NCBI GenBank assembly: GCA_012932865.1
Contig: SAXG01000121.1
Coordinates: forward strand, 1 to 64,000
Length of the DNA: 64,000 nucleotides
Direction: 5' to 3'
Source: Amylostereum areolatum
Taxonomy: Eukaryota > Basidiomycota > Agaricomycetes > Russulales > Stereaceae
Shown here: positions 1 to 11,961 of the stretch, piece by piece
Numbering within the stretch: the first letter of the stretch is position 1
Layout of the letters: each line of letters starts with the position of its first letter
Translations under genes and position numbers: made by a program
The notes under the pieces: generated by a model
What the model saw: only the letters and a program-made list of their open reading frames with translations
The model's database searches: none
What the model was told of the DNA's origin: nothing

Positions 1-136
1 GTACAGTGGGGCGGTCTGATAGTGAATCTGTGACGGGAGAACACGTGTTCGTGACCGGTCGCGTCGGTGACGGCGCCGGCGACTCGGAGGACACTGACTG
101 GGTTGCTCACAACGCTCATCGACGCTGCAACCACCC

Positions 137-2156
137 ATGTCTTCAGAGGAAGATTTGAAGGAAATCGGGCCTCGACAGTGCGTTGAACACTGCAAATTGT
201 ATCGTCCGTACTAACCGACCGCCGCACCCCAGGGAGGCGGAGCGCTATTGGTTAACGCGTCTCGGCGTGCAGCTGAAGAACGTCACGGCTTCGAGCGATG
301 GTGCGACGGTCTCGAAAGCCCTACAGACAATCCAGCAAGAAATGGAAGCCATGCAAGCTGCCATATGCGCCGTGAACACGCGTCGCAACACCCTCATCCC
401 CATTGCTCGACTGTCGGCCGACGTCCTCGCCATTATTTTTTCCTTCGCTGTCATCAACGAAACCCCGACCTGGAACGAGAAGCCAAGGCCCTATTCTCCG
501 TCCATGGGATCCAAACTGGGCTGGATCAAAGTCAGCCACGTTAGCCGACACTGGCGCCACACCGCGCTCGCCTATCCGAGTCTTTGGAGCATCGTCTCCT
601 TCCAGGGCAGTAATTTACGATGGACCCACGATGCTGGCACGTTCCAAGGCTGCCCCCTTAACAATCATTCGAGCGACGCGTCCCTTGAATCTCAAGACAC
701 TTTTCAACTTCACGGGGACAGGACCCATCGTCGAGCGCGTGGGCGATTTCTCGAAGGACATGCTCGAACGGGAGTCGGGGACCCCATCGTCGCGCGGTTG
801 GCACAGATAGAGCACCTTTCGTAAAAGACACGAGGTCGGGCTCCCTGTCTCCGGGCGTTGGATATCTCAACTCCCCTGGTCGAAGTTCCCGGTCCCCTGG
901 GTCATTCGAACCACATGACTCTATGCTTTCCCCCCCGTCCTCTTCGACAATGACGCACCAAACCTGCGCAGCCTGAAACTTTATGGATGTCACGTCCGCT
1001 GGTCGTCCATCGTCTTCCCATCCCTCACTCATCTTGAAATCGGTCTCCCGAAGATGCAACGCTCACAAGGCATGAGCCTTCTCATGGCATTTGATCCTAC
1101 CGACGAGATGTTCATCAAAAATGGACCACCCGATACCAGTGAATACTTTCTGCCAGGTTGCGATACCTTCCTGAAGGCCTTGCATCAAATGTCCGGCCTG
1201 GAATCTCTCATTCTTCACAACATCATTTCCTCCCCCCCCCGACTGACGACGCGCCGGCCACAATATCCCTTCCTAACCTCCACAAACTCGCTGTCGAAGA
1301 CAAACGTCCGGAAACTTGTGCATGGGTTTTGGATAGGCTGCAAGTTCCAGAGATATGCACCATCTACATCGAGAGCGGACATGGGGAACACAATGGGCTG
1401 GAAGGCTATGAGGAACTTCTTCCTTTCTTGTCAGCGCACGCCGCCAAGCGCTCGAGTGCATCGTCCCCGCTTCGCACAATCACCATCTCTGACGATCGTG
1501 GCTTGGATATCAAAATATGGGACGATTGTAACGACGTCGACATTACAAGACTATTCCCAAGTTCGAGCCGACCTCGGAACCAATCCTTCGCCTCTCCTTT
1601 CGTGGCCGACGCAAGATGTCGAAGACTATCCACTGGAGCGGCTCGATGCCTTGAAAATATTTTGTCTCCATTTGCCCTTGGAGGACCTCCGGACAATCGT
1701 CGTGGAAGACTACCATGATCCCTACTGGCTGTCCTCGGATTGGATCGACATTTTCGACCGCTCTTTGAATGTAGAGCATATTCGTGCCACGGATAACGCC
1801 GCTCCCTGCCTTCTTCGCGTCCTCGGCGAGGGCAACCATGCTCCGCCGCAGACGTCAGGGACGGCGCCGACGTCGAAGAAGAAGCGCGAGGGCCGCAAGC
1901 AGAGTCCAAAGACTTCAGAACCCATGCCCTTTTTCTCTCACTTGAAATCAGTCGTCATCGACGACGCCGATCTTTCACGGAATTGCCAGGTCCCCGGCCG
2001 CGAACTGCATCTTATGCCACGCACCTCCAGCATTGGCTGACGAAACGTCACGAGCGAAACGCGGGGTTGCAGGCATTGCGGCTCGATTCTTGTTTAGGGG
2101 TGAATGATGCGCTCGTTGGAGAATACAGGAAGTCCGTCCCGACCGTTATATGGTGA
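137..2156 (+). pseudogene. Frameshifted F-box/LRR-like protein gene, copy 1
   Basis: The ATG at 137 opens a short first exon, followed by an intron at about 179-232, and the text resumes with REAERYW. An F-box core (LSADVLAIIFSFAVINE) lies near 410-470, followed by the GWIKVSHVSRHWR stretch typical of agaricomycete F-box proteins. F-box proteins normally recruit substrates to SCF ubiquitin ligases, and the distal part looks like irregular leucine-rich repeats. The gene aligns by eye along its whole length with its neighbour at 2501-4556, ending with EYRKSVPTVIW and a stop at 2154-2156. The matching text jumps frame at least six times: near 625, near 790, at the C run near 930, at the C run near 1236, near 1555-1610 and near 2010. 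Introns do not explain the jumps because the homology runs on without gaps. I infer a pseudogene. Homopolymer sequencing errors are a less likely alternative because nearby genes read cleanly. Confidence 0.78.
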
Positions 2157-2500
2157 GAAGGAGGAAAGCTTCCGACTTCGAGGACGAGGACGAGGACGAT
2201 GAAGATTACGATGACGATGGGGAGGAGTAGAAACGTTGTGATGATCTTCCTAATGCTCGAATCTATCAAACCATATCTATGTACTCATGTTCTTCTAGTA
2301 TTATGTCACGGTTGTTCTGTCTCTGAGCTATATCCAAGCTTTATCTTTCCACTTGACTTCCATGCAGTGTCAGACAACAAATCGCAAATCGACGCGCGCA
2401 CGTGACTAGTCGCGTTGACGACGTTGGCGCTCAGAGTCAGAGGTTTCTGCCTCCACATTTTGTCTACATCCTCCTATTCCTTTCCTGTACGTGCGGATAC
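2157..2500. other. Intergenic stretch between two F-box paralogues
   Basis: This holds the 3' flank of copy 1, including a GA-rich run at about 2160-2225, and the 5' flank of copy 2. I see no gene in it. Confidence 0.5.
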
Positions 2501-4556
2501 ATGTCTCCTGATGGAATTTTGGAGAATCCGGAGCCTCGAAAGTGCGTCACACATGAGGCCCCCCTAATCACTTATGTCTGCTGACTCCAGCGCCCGTATT
2601 ACAGAGAGGCCGACCGTTACTGGCAAACGCGGCTCGCGAGGTTCAAGGACGTCAGGATAACAGCATCCGCTATCGGGAAATTGGGACAGGAGACCTCAAC
2701 GCGCTCGAAGACGAAATACAGGCGATGAAAGCGGCTATGTGCGCTGTCTATACGTATCGAAACGCCCTTCTTCCCATTGCTCGCCTTCCCTCCGAAGTCC
2801 TCGCCATCATTTTCTCCTTCGCCGTCATCAACGAGCCCCCAACGTGGAAAAAAACCTCCAGTCTCTCCACCTCTAAAGAAAGCCTTGGTTGGATCAAGGT
2901 TAGCCATGTCAGCCACGACTGGCGTCAAACTGCGCTCGAATGCCCCTAGCCTTTGGAGGACCATATTTTTCCAACCCGATGACAAGGAGTCGCGGTGGCC
3001 GCTCGAGATGCTGGCCCGATCAAAATCTACGCTGCTGGATATTGCGCTCCCTGAGGGCTCTGCCAATACCATGTGCGAGCTCGAACCCAAGGTCCTCGAG
3101 GTCCATCTTCGCACACGTCGCACAAGTAGAACATCTCTACATCGGCCACGCGTTGCAGTGCCTAGGACTCGTCGAAGGACTGCTTGCACGACCCGCGCCG
3201 TGTCTCAAGACATTGGATATCCGCTCCCCCATAATCAGGCTTGGCGAACGCAGCCCTATGAGCACTTTGCTCCCTCCCGTCCTTTTCAAGAAGGAAGCAT
3301 CGAAGTTACACAGTGTGAAGATCCTCGGGTGCCATATCTACCACTGGCCCGCTTTCCAGTTTTCCTCCATCACACACCTCGAAGTAGGACTCCCGAAATT
3401 AAGCAGCACCGACGTGCCAGACGTCGTGATGGTGTTTGACGCCGAAGACGCGTTGGTGAAACAGACCCGACCGCCCAGCCGTACCCAACCGGACTCGTGC
3501 GATGACTTCCTCAACTTTCTTCGCATGATGCCCCAGCTCGAATATCTCTCTCTTTCCAATACGATCCCTCCCGTAGACCCCACCGATGCCGCACCGCAAA
3601 TCATACCCCTTCCGAACCTACGCAAGCTTGCCATCGAGGATAAATACGCAAATATCTGCGCACGCGTTTTGGCTAGAGTACAGATTCCCGTGACGTGCAC
3701 AATTTACGTCGGGTGCGGCCACGAAGATTTCGACGGGCTCGAAGACTACGATGATATCCTTCCCTCCTTCTTTGCCCACGTTGGCAAGCGCGTTGGAGTA
3801 TCGCCTCCTCTTCGCACTCTTTCCATCTCTGACCGGCAGGGCCTGGATATCAAAGTATGGGAAGATTGGAACGATGTCACGATCACGAAGCCGTCGCCAG
3901 ACTTTGAACCCAGCTCAGCTCCCACCCTGCATCTCTCGTTCTGTACAACCCTCGACTTGGAAGAGGAGGAAGACCCCGATGAGCGATTCGAAGCCCTTGG
4001 CCTTATATGTCGCCTTCTACCCCTCGACGACCTTCGAGTGATCATAGTGGGGGATTGTCGCGAGACGAACTGGACGCCTGCGAGCTGGGTCGACCTATTC
4101 TCTCGCTGCAAGGATGTGCGCCATATCCGGGTCACGGACGACGCTGCTCTTCACCTGTTAAGCCGTTTGGGCGAAGAGACCACCGTATCAAGCCAAGTGA
4201 TGACGATGACCTTAAGAAGTGACGGTCAAAAACCTACCCCGGATCCCGTGGATCCGACCCCTCTCTTCCCTCATATACAATCGCTCCTCGTCGCCTACTC
4301 TGACCTCGACCTACCTCACCGTAGTGACGATGGCAAGGTTGGACCTCAGAATTACGCTGAGTGTCTTCAGGCATGGGTTGCCACTCGATATCGGAAGGCA
4401 GGAGCGGGCCCACGAATCCTGCGCTTCGACTGCTGCACAGGGTTGGACGCTGATTATGTGAAGGAATACCGGAAATACGTTCCCGTCGTTATTTGGGATA
4501 AGAAGAAGAAGAGAAGAAGGCCTGCAGACACGGGGGCAAGCGTATTAAATAAGTAG
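2501..4556 (+). pseudogene. Frameshifted F-box/LRR-like protein gene, copy 2
   Basis: Exon 1 starts at ATG 2501 (MSPDGILENPEPR) and is followed by a probable intron at 2542-2590, the same architecture as copy 1. The F-box core (LPSEVLAIIFSFAVINE) is near 2785-2840 and GWIKVSHVSHDWR follows. The C-terminal two thirds (about 3110-4556) is one open frame with leucine-rich-like text and a lysine/arginine-rich tail. Three frame changes interrupt the N-terminal third. One is near 2695. One is at the CCCC run at 2943-2946, where a TAG follows instead of the conserved SLWRT. One is near 3105, before HVAQVEHLYIG. The gene is therefore probably inactive or yields only a truncated F-box peptide, although the long distal frame could still be translated from an internal start. 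The breaks differ in position from those of copy 1, so the two decayed independently. Confidence 0.72.
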
Positions 4557-4861
4557 GTTAGTAGGATGTCGGAGAATCGTACTTATTGGGAGAAAAACGC
4601 GTACATACCAACTGTCTTTTGAGTACGATGGCTTTTCATGCGGGTGCTTCATGATATGATCTTAATAGAAGAAATACCGGTCGTCCAATGGAACGACATT
4701 GACTTCAAGCTGCATTTCGTTCCAGCCCTCAAGCTCAAGCGCTCAGCGCTCAAGCTTCAAGCTTCAAGTCCGGGCCCGTCGTTCAGCACTCAGCACTAAA
4801 GAGTCATTCCGCAAAAAACTACAAATACATGAATGACACCAACGGGAAACAACCCCCGGTC
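4557..4861. other. Intergenic, short CAAGC/CAGCGCT simple repeat
   Basis: This separates the convergent F-box pseudogene and the Ies2 gene. About 4728-4770 is a run of CAAGCTCAAGCGCTCAGCGC-like and TCAAGCTTCAAGC-like units. I see no gene. Confidence 0.5.
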
Positions 4862-6200
4862 TCAAGACACTGTCGCCGCCCGCTCGAGCGACCTGAGATG
4901 GTCCATCCCACATGCCCCGCGCGTCCAATCCCGAACAAGCCTGTACTTCCGCACACCCGCACACCCCTCCACGTCGCACCTCGGCGTTTCTCTTCCCTTC
5001 GTCCTCCCTGGCGTGTCGTCCACGTCCATCCTCATCTTAACAGAGCTCGGATCAGGGAATGCAGCCACAGGGACGGAGAAGGACAGCTGCATATGTCGTT
5101 CGGAGGTGTTGGATGCAGACGATGGAGGTGGTCGTGAGGTTGATATCCAACGGTAGAATGTGGGCACAGGAGCGAGAATCTCTGTTACGGCGTCCACGAT
5201 GACCTCTTCGTCTCCTTCGCCTTCGTTGGGCGTTCCCGGGGTGCGATCGTCTGCCGTAGCAAGGGCGTTGCGTTTGTTCCGTGGTCGGGACTGTTTCTTA
5301 AGGAGGCGATTGATGGTCTCGGCCTGAGGACGGCGACATCGTTAGGAAGCGTGAACGGAGGAGGAAAGTGGAAAATTCATACTTTCTCATCTTCAAGTTT
5401 CTTTTCGGACATGTGTTTGCGCTTGCGCGCTGTCTCTTCACGCCGGAGAGCGAGTTCCGTTTCATTCAGCTCTTTCTTTTTTCGTGACGACGAGTCTACA
5501 GAAGCACGAATGACACAAGTGTAAGCAGATTGTTGTAGAAGGAAGGACGCAGAGGGCAGAGGATATCCCACCTAGAGAGACATGCGACGAGTCTACTACG
5601 CTCGCCAGTACGGCCTGGCGTGCCGTCATTCGCCCAGGATCGCCCATGGCCGACGCTGACCGGGATTCATCCTCGTCCCCGCCTTCTGAGCCTTGCGCCT
5701 CGTCCTCGTCCTCCGACTCGATGTCGCGCGAGGGTGGCTCAGACGCGGACGATTCGACGCGTTTTCGTTTACCCCGTTGTGGGGCGGTGGGGAGCTTGAG
5801 GGTGATCTTGAGCCTGTTGTTCGCGCCGCCTTTGGAGGCCGAGGTGGCAGCCTGTCTGGAGGAAGAAGCGGCCTGAACGGGCGGACTGGGGGAAGCGGAC
5901 GTGAGCTCGTCCAAGTCTGATGGATCCTGCCAGAGTAGGTATCGAGGAAGGAAGGGGATGCGCGCATGGTTAGTTCGGTGGTTACGATGGGGGGATGAAG
6001 TACGCACGGACCTCAGCAACCTCCTCCCCTTCAACATCGACCTCGCCTTCACCATCGTCTTCCTCTTCAACGTCGACGTCCATCTCTACTTCTTCTTCAC
6101 CCTCGGCGTCTTCATCGTCTTGAGGCGACGGGTCTTTGGCAACGATAGAAGCGCTTTCGGAGGCGCTTTCATCTTCAGACTCGATGATATGACGGACCAT
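4862..6200 (-). CDS. IES2: INO80 chromatin-remodelling complex subunit B (Ies2-like, PAPA-1 domain)
   Basis: This is a nuclear subunit of the INO80 nucleosome-remodelling ATPase. Four exons splice cleanly: 6200-6012, 5926-5572, 5495-5383 and 5323-4862, giving about 372 aa. The start (MVRHIIESEDE) is the ATG at 6200. Residues 1-63 are highly acidic and about 64-160 are Ser/Pro-rich, with a basic GKRKRVE patch. The PAPA-1 signature runs over about residues 162-235: MTARQAVLAS, then ELALRREETARKRK, then AETINRLLKKQ across the last splice junction. The C-terminus carries CDVEGC followed by ACGMDH, a degenerate HIT-type zinc finger as in INO80B proteins. The first donor is GTCCGT rather than the common GTGCGT two codons on, but only the former keeps phase. 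The family assignment rests on the PAPA-1 signature and the acidic N-terminus. Confidence 0.9.
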
Positions 6201-6786
6201 GGCTGGACAGTGGGATGCGAGGTGGGTGGAAGTTATAATACGTGGTTCGATGATATGTCGACGGAGGGGTAGCAAAAGGAGCGTTTTGGTCGAGTCCGAC
6301 CACCGGAAGGCTAAAAGCAAGAGAACGTTTGTCCCAGCCTTCCCACCATTCTAAGCGCCGAAAGCCTTTGCGCCTCGTCTTCGAGTTCACTTCCGTTCCG
6401 CGAGCGAACTAGTAAGTATGTACACGGCGATAAATCGACAGCACGCTGTACATCCACAAAGCAAGGTAGGTAGGTTAATAAGTTATATTCGCTATACAAA
6501 TAACGACAGTAATAACCCTAGGAAAAGATCGTGTGGGTGCCGTGCGTCGAAATGAAGAAATACCAACAAAGATACGGCGTTGCTTGCCTGCCATCCATTC
6601 CATGAACGAAAAAAAGGGGATTGAATGGCAAAATACGGAGTATGGAGTAGTGTACAGTGGGGCTGGATGGCGGGCTGGCGGAGTACACGGAAGATCATTA
6701 CAGTGAGAAACGAGAACGAAAACAACTCGAGACGCTCATAGCGAGCTGCCCGGTCGCCTGAAGTCTACGAGAATGAAGTAAACGCA
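6201..6786. other. Intergenic: Ies2 promoter and 3' flank of the membrane protein gene
   Basis: This holds the upstream region of the Ies2 gene and the downstream region of the membrane-protein gene. Open frames here are short and show no recognisable motif. Confidence 0.5.
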
Positions 6787-8979
6787 TCAGCGGGACTGGG
6801 GTGGAGAATTGCACATGGCCAACAACGTACCAATCGGCGAACGGAACGTCTGCGCAAAATGCGAGATTTGCCTCGAGCCAGCGCGGTCGTCGTGCTTCTG
6901 GAGGTTCCCTTTTGTCAAACGCGTGCCGACCGTCATATTCGTCCCCGTCGTGGCAAACGTCCCCACAGGCTCCTCCTCGATCATCTCGTGCGCGTGAGGG
7001 CGCCGATTCGGCTCGAGCTTGAATTTTTGGAACTGGTTCGCGGTGGCATTCGGGTTTGAGGGGTTAGGAGCGAGCGATGGGACGGGGCGGGCGATAATCA
7101 TCGGTGCGCCGCTGCGCCAGCCGTGCGTTACGGAGCCAGAGCCCGCCATGGATACATCCTCGTCCTCTTCAGACTTGTCTTGATATGGGACGTCCTTGTG
7201 AGGAGCCATCTCGACGTCGTAAGTACCGTAGAGCTCTTGCTCCTGGGAGATGAATGCGAGGTTGCGCCGAGTGTTCGTGCTGAAGATACCGCGATTGTGA
7301 GAAGTTTCTCGCTCGATTTCGCCTTCGATGGACCGAGGGAAGAAGATCTGCACAGGATATGTTGAGGATAGGGGGCAGAGAGGAGAAAGAAGGTGATTTA
7401 TACCACGAGGGTTAGTCCTGAGGACACCACCACGCCAACGCCACCCGTGATGGTCAGGAAGTCTGGAGGGAAGATGGATAAGATTCAATGCGAAATCAGG
7501 CGCGCAAAGACGGATCGTACCCGCTCCTATCCTATACATAGCCGTGATTGTGCAATCAGACAATCGAATCTATACATCTATCGAAAGTGGGAGGGTGCGC
7601 ACAAGGAATCGTTGATGTGTTCGTGTGGCCGTAGCCCGTCGGTGGCGAGTATTAATAGCGACGCCGCGAACATCATACGGAAGAAAACGCGAATGGTCTA
7701 AGACGGGGACGGGTATCAGGGTAAGATCTCGGGACGTTGAAGGTCCGGGCTTACGTTGAGTTCGTGAAACTTGGTGAGACGGACAATCGTGGACATATCG
7801 ACACCATCTTTCCGCTGGAGGAACGGCACATGAATGTTATGAAGGGAGATGTCCGCGGTGGCAGTTGAAATGCACGTACCAAACCTCGGAGAAAAGGCGG
7901 GAACTTCCACCTTGGAGACAAATTCCGTTAAATCTTGGCGGAGACAACAGGTGAAAAGGACATACAGCACGGGAAAGAAGGCGATGGTCAACAGCGCGCT
8001 ACCTAGGCTACCTGCGAAGAACGTGGCTGCCTCGCACTGCGGGTGATAAGATGTATGAGCAGGGTCACGCGCGAGAGCACTACTGGAACCACCTTCAAAG
8101 GGTCGTGTCTTGTGAAGATAGTCGTCAGGGGCATGTATATGACGGCCGCGGTAGACCCGACAGCCCAAATCTTGAAGTAAAGACTTGAGAACCACTCCTT
8201 CTGGATAGGACCTGCGTTCACCACGAAGAGCCAGAAGCAGAGCTCTACCAATATTGAAGTTAGGTCAGGCCCATCAGCGTATGACGCAGGCATGTGAGAG
8301 CGTACCTTCGAGGTGGGATACCCTGAGGAACAGAAAAACCATTTCATACCATCAGGGCCATCCGCGGAACGAGATAGAAACGGGAGAGAAAACGCACATT
8401 TCCAGTCCCCATGCTATAGAAAGACAGAGTTCGAGGGGAAGGTACGCTCGTTGGTTCGCAGCTGACCACAGTTCGTACGGCTTGGGAATAACTGCTCTCG
8501 GCAGTCGGGTATGAGCAAAAATCAGGTGCAAGCAGTCGACAGGACTCACTGCCGTAGACGGGAAGGGCGATGAGTCCCTCCTTGTACTTGATGATGCAGG
8601 ATCCCAAGGAATACACGAAAATTAATGGTACACTGAGACAATAAGAATACTACGGTCGGGGTCAGATCGTGCCCATGTAAAGTGGAGTGTCACGCACCGT
8701 CATGACCCGCTTGAACGCTCCCTGAGAACCTTGGTTCCATCTAGCCACCCCAAGGACCCAATCCGCATCGTCAACGCAAATTCAACAACGATGTCTGCAC
8801 AGACGTACCGAAGACATTTGAAGCGATCGAAAGCCCACAGATGAGAAAACAAAAAAGCTGCGAGCTGGATATATACAGGTGCAGGGTCAGTGAAGAGGGT
8901 GTAGGGAAAGCCACGGACTACGCACAAGGCCAGACATGACCGTCCAGACTAAAAGAACTGTGGGTGAACTATGGGACAT
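6787..8979 (-). CDS. Multi-pass integral membrane protein of an agaricomycete-conserved family, function unknown
   Basis: The start is ATG 8979 (MSHSSPTVLLVWTVMSGL) and the stop is at 6787. The text is split into many small exons (about ten) by introns with GTGCGT- or GTACGT-like donors. Recognisable blocks in order are LAAFLFSHLWAFDRFKCLR, FVYSLGSCIIKYKEGLIALP, IPKPYELWSAANQRAYLPL, LCFWLFVVNAG, FKIWAVGSTAAVIYMPLTTI, then FFAGSLGSALLTIAFFPVLY, STIVRLTKFHELN and IFFPRSIEGEIE. These alternate hydrophobic helices with short polar loops, consistent with about seven transmembrane segments. A soluble C-terminal tail of about 130 residues follows (from about MAPHKDVPYQDK), with acidic and proline-rich stretches. 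I remember similar proteins as conserved hypotheticals in polypores. I do not know a function. It is read divergently from the YAR1 gene and the two share an upstream region of about 0.6 kb. Exact exon ends are not all resolved. Confidence 0.75.
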
Positions 8980-9617
8980 GACTTGAAAGCGTTAACTGGC
9001 GTCGGCCGCGAGCGACAGCGCAGAGAAAGGGAGGGGGGTAGCTCGTGCAGGCAGACAGTGATCGGGGGAACATGATTTCGGAGACATGTTATATATGTAA
9101 GGACCGGGAAAGAATGATCGTGCTCCCGTGGCCTCGGTTTGAAAGAAATCGGGCGACAACATATTCCATCAACATCGGGATCTCAGATCGTTGCCCGAGC
9201 TTACGCGCGATCGTGCTCCGCCGAGGACAGGTCGAGGATATCGCCAGGGCTCGTCAGGGGGAATGTGTGGGGAACTGTCATTTGCGAGCTTCAGTTTCGA
9301 ATTTCGAGGGTTTCCAGGAGTTTCCGAGACGCGAACAGTGCAAGAATAAAGCGGAATTTCTGTGGCATGTCTCATTGTATGTTTCCGTTTTTCTCGAGGC
9401 GCAGGGCAGGCGAAACAAGGGGGTGCGTGTGGACGTGGACCTGCGGCTGTGACAGAATTCAACGAGCAGCAGGCGCTTGGCGGGCGCGGCTCTATTTCCG
9501 GCTCGGCTCGGTCTTCGTAATTCAACCTTTTTGCTTATGGGTTATCTTCCCTTATCCGAAAAATCGTCTTCACCGGCGCTTCCCTCGACGCCGTCCGCAA
9601 CGTCTATCACACCGACG
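8980..9617. promoter_or_regulatory. Shared divergent promoter region
   Basis: A 0.64 kb region lies between the divergent starts of the membrane protein gene (8979, minus) and YAR1 (9618, plus). It must contain both promoters. Open frames run through it but show no conserved text. An in-frame ATG at 9537 is an alternative, longer YAR1 start. Confidence 0.5.
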
Positions 9618-10297
9618 ATGGCCACGCCGACCCCAACGCCGACATCAGAAGACAACGATGACGCTCTTCTCTCCTGCCGCTATGGCGATCTTGACGACCT
9701 CCGTCAGTACGTCGACCGCTTCGGTGCCGCAGCCTTGACCGACATCCACGACGACAACCGTAACACCGTCCTGCACATGGCGGCCGCGAACGGACACACA
9801 GGTGAGCTCGCCATTCCCGCAGATCATTCCGTCGGGCGTCGGAGTCGGTGTGCATTGATCCACGAAAGACGCACGCAGAAATCCTTGACTTCCTCCTCCC
9901 CATCGTCCCCCCTTCTCTCCTCTCAACCCAAAACTCCTCTGGATCGACCGCGCTCCACTGGGCCGCGCTCAACTCCCATCTCGAGGTGGCACAAAAACTC
10001 GTCGAATTCCCCGCCGGGCCTGGCCCGGATCTCATCGACATTAAAAACGCGGCGGGACGATCGCCGCTCGGCGAGGCGGAAATCGCGGGCTGGGAGGAAG
10101 GCGCGAAGTGGATGGTCGGGAAGATGAGACTTGACGACGGCGGCGCGGGCGCGGGCGCAGATGCGGAAGGCGACGCGGAAGAGGTGGTGGATGCCGTGGA
10201 GGTCGAGATCGAGGACGCAGACGGACAGGTCGCAAAAATGACACTCGGCGGTCCTTCCGACGAACCTCGTCGGGAACCGACGCCGCCCACTTCCTGA
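9618..10297 (+). CDS. YAR1: Ankyrin-repeat ribosomal-protein chaperone Yar1-like
   Basis: In yeast, Yar1 is a dedicated chaperone that binds newly made ribosomal protein Rps3 and carries it to the nucleus for 40S assembly. Two exons, 9618-9801 and 9879-10297, give 200 aa, the same length as I recall for yeast Yar1. The first ankyrin unit has ALLSCRYGDLDDLRQYV followed by NTVLHMAAANGHT. The splice joins this to EILDFLLPIVP. The second unit is SGSTALHWAALNSHLEVAQK. The remaining C-terminus is acidic and Ala/Gly-rich (DGGAGAGADAEGDAEE), as in the yeast protein. The start at 9618 (MATPTPTPT) leaves only a short leader before the first repeat. ATG 9537 would add 27 residues. The main uncertainty is general ankyrin similarity, but length, repeat number and acidic tail all favour Yar1. 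Confidence 0.85.
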
Positions 10298-11269
10298 TCC
10301 TTTCTTTTGGGCCTGGCCGGGGGAGTCTCGTACGGGTTCATCCACCCAGGTGACTGCGAGACAGACAAAACGGTGCGTCGTGCGTCATTTTTCCTGCTCA
10401 GAATCTCTTGAAGATTGAGATGTCCATGTCCATTTTTTTCGTAACAGTAAGCACTCGATAGACATTATTCATCGGCCTGCATCATCCATCGGCTTTTGTT
10501 TCCCCATGTCGGTCCAGTGGCGCATCAGGGTGTGGAGGCAACAATAGGTTACGATGCTCCACGAGACGAGCGCGCTCACGCTCGTTTCAAGCTCTCAAGC
10601 TTGCAGTCACCACGCGGATGTCTGATGGAACGATATATATACATGTCAAAATGGGCAAGTCACAAATCATTCTGAGCTATAAATCACTTCACTGCTGTTC
10701 CGAAATCCTCAGAGCAGCGTGCACGACCGGCGGTTGATGCATGATGTCCATGATTCCTGGCCCGGATGCGCTCAACGCTCAACACCCCGCCCTGATGCTT
10801 CCCTGATGCTTCATCGGGAGGTTGCGATCGGTCGCACCCCGGCGATCCGTCATATTGATACGTACCCTCCCCGTACCTATGCCACTCTCACCCGCCCAGT
10901 AGAAGACATCGAGGGGACGTGGGTGCGTTGAAAGAGCACTCCAGACTGTTCTCGGATGGCCATGCTTGCCTCGAGGCTCGCACGCTACAGACGAATGATT
11001 CGTTCGGTAACCACCACTGCTTGACGCCCGCCGAACATCTCCAGGAATCGAGCTGTGGTTTATCTTTCAACCTACAAGGGATTCTTCGTCATGTTTAGGC
11101 TCAGAGACCCGCCTACCGGCCTCAAGTACACACCACACTGCGCAGCACGCGCCCAACGGCGCCGCCGAAAACTGCTTGGTCAAATGGGCTTGAGCGCGCA
11201 TGGATAGATTCTAGCTTTCAGAGTGTGTGGCCAACATTGCGTGAGAGGTGTTGTGCTCTTGAGAGGCTT
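10298..11269. other. Gene-poor region, part 1
   Basis: This lies downstream of YAR1. Several open frames of under 75 codons occur on both strands but none has recognisable motifs or convincing splice partners. I see no gene. Confidence 0.5.
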
Positions 11270-11531
11270 TGTCGGAAATTTGGGAATTGCTTTATAATCA
11301 GTTATAATCATCTAATCTGGTCTAATCGGGGGTGGGGGTTTATAACGGTTATAATTGAACCTGAATTGATTATAAACATGCCATTTTTAGGTGATAAAGT
11401 ACCTTATAAGAGGTTTTTAATCTGATTACAAATCGTGTATGGCTATTCAAGTGCTGGAAATTGCGGGTAAGATAGCTTATCAACCGCTTACAACCCAAAC
11501 AGATTATAAAGTCAAAACCTTTTTTCCGACA
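11270..11531. mobile_element. MITE-like non-autonomous DNA transposon with ~32-bp terminal inverted repeats
   Basis: The left end reads TGTCGGAAATTTGGGAATTG and continues CTTTATAATCAG. The reverse complement of the right end reads TGTCGGAAAAAAGGTTTTGA and continues CTTTATAATCTG. About 24 of 32 positions match and the first nine (TGTCGGAAA) are identical. The element is about 262 bp, markedly AT-rich against a GC-rich background, and full of internal TTATAA(TC) motifs, some in opposite orientations. It has no coding capacity. The flanks are CTT on the left and TTG on the right, so only a TT duplication can be seen and the superfamily is not assigned. Confidence 0.75.
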
Positions 11532-11961
11532 TTGGAGGTCCCATAGACACCGTCGAGCATATAAAATGCAATGATAATGATAATGATACCAATTTTTTCC
11601 CGGTCGTATCCTCCACTGGTGGAAGGAAAGAGGGAAGGCACGCAGGTCGATAGCTGCCATCACAGGGAAATTCGCAATGGCCGAGCTGTCGAGGAGATCA
11701 GGGCCGCAAGTCGTCTCAATCAAGCCAGGATCAAATAATTTATAGCTGAAGTTTCGGCGGTTAAGCCCCCCCTCTCATGAGCTCAACGGCACATTTTCTG
11801 TCTTCATTCGAACGATGGAGAATACACAGCTACGGTACAGGATGGGGGGCGACAGGGGGTTATACAAAACAGAAATACGGACGCAAAACAACACACGCAG
11901 TTACAGTAAAGAAACACAGACCAAGAAAAACTCGAACGAATCACCCCTCCACAGCCGGACA
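11532..11961. other. Gene-poor region, part 2
   Basis: This lies between the MITE-like element and the C tract. It includes a short GATAAT repeat at about 11570-11590. No gene was seen. Confidence 0.45.

Noticed and set aside
137..2156. Reading the broken F-box gene as a many-intron functional gene
   Set aside because: The matching text continues across each frame change without a gap of intron size, so frameshifts fit better.
9045..9738. Overlapping plus-strand open frames upstream of YAR1
   Set aside because: They lie in the divergent promoter region, show no conserved text and partly overlap YAR1 in the wrong frame.
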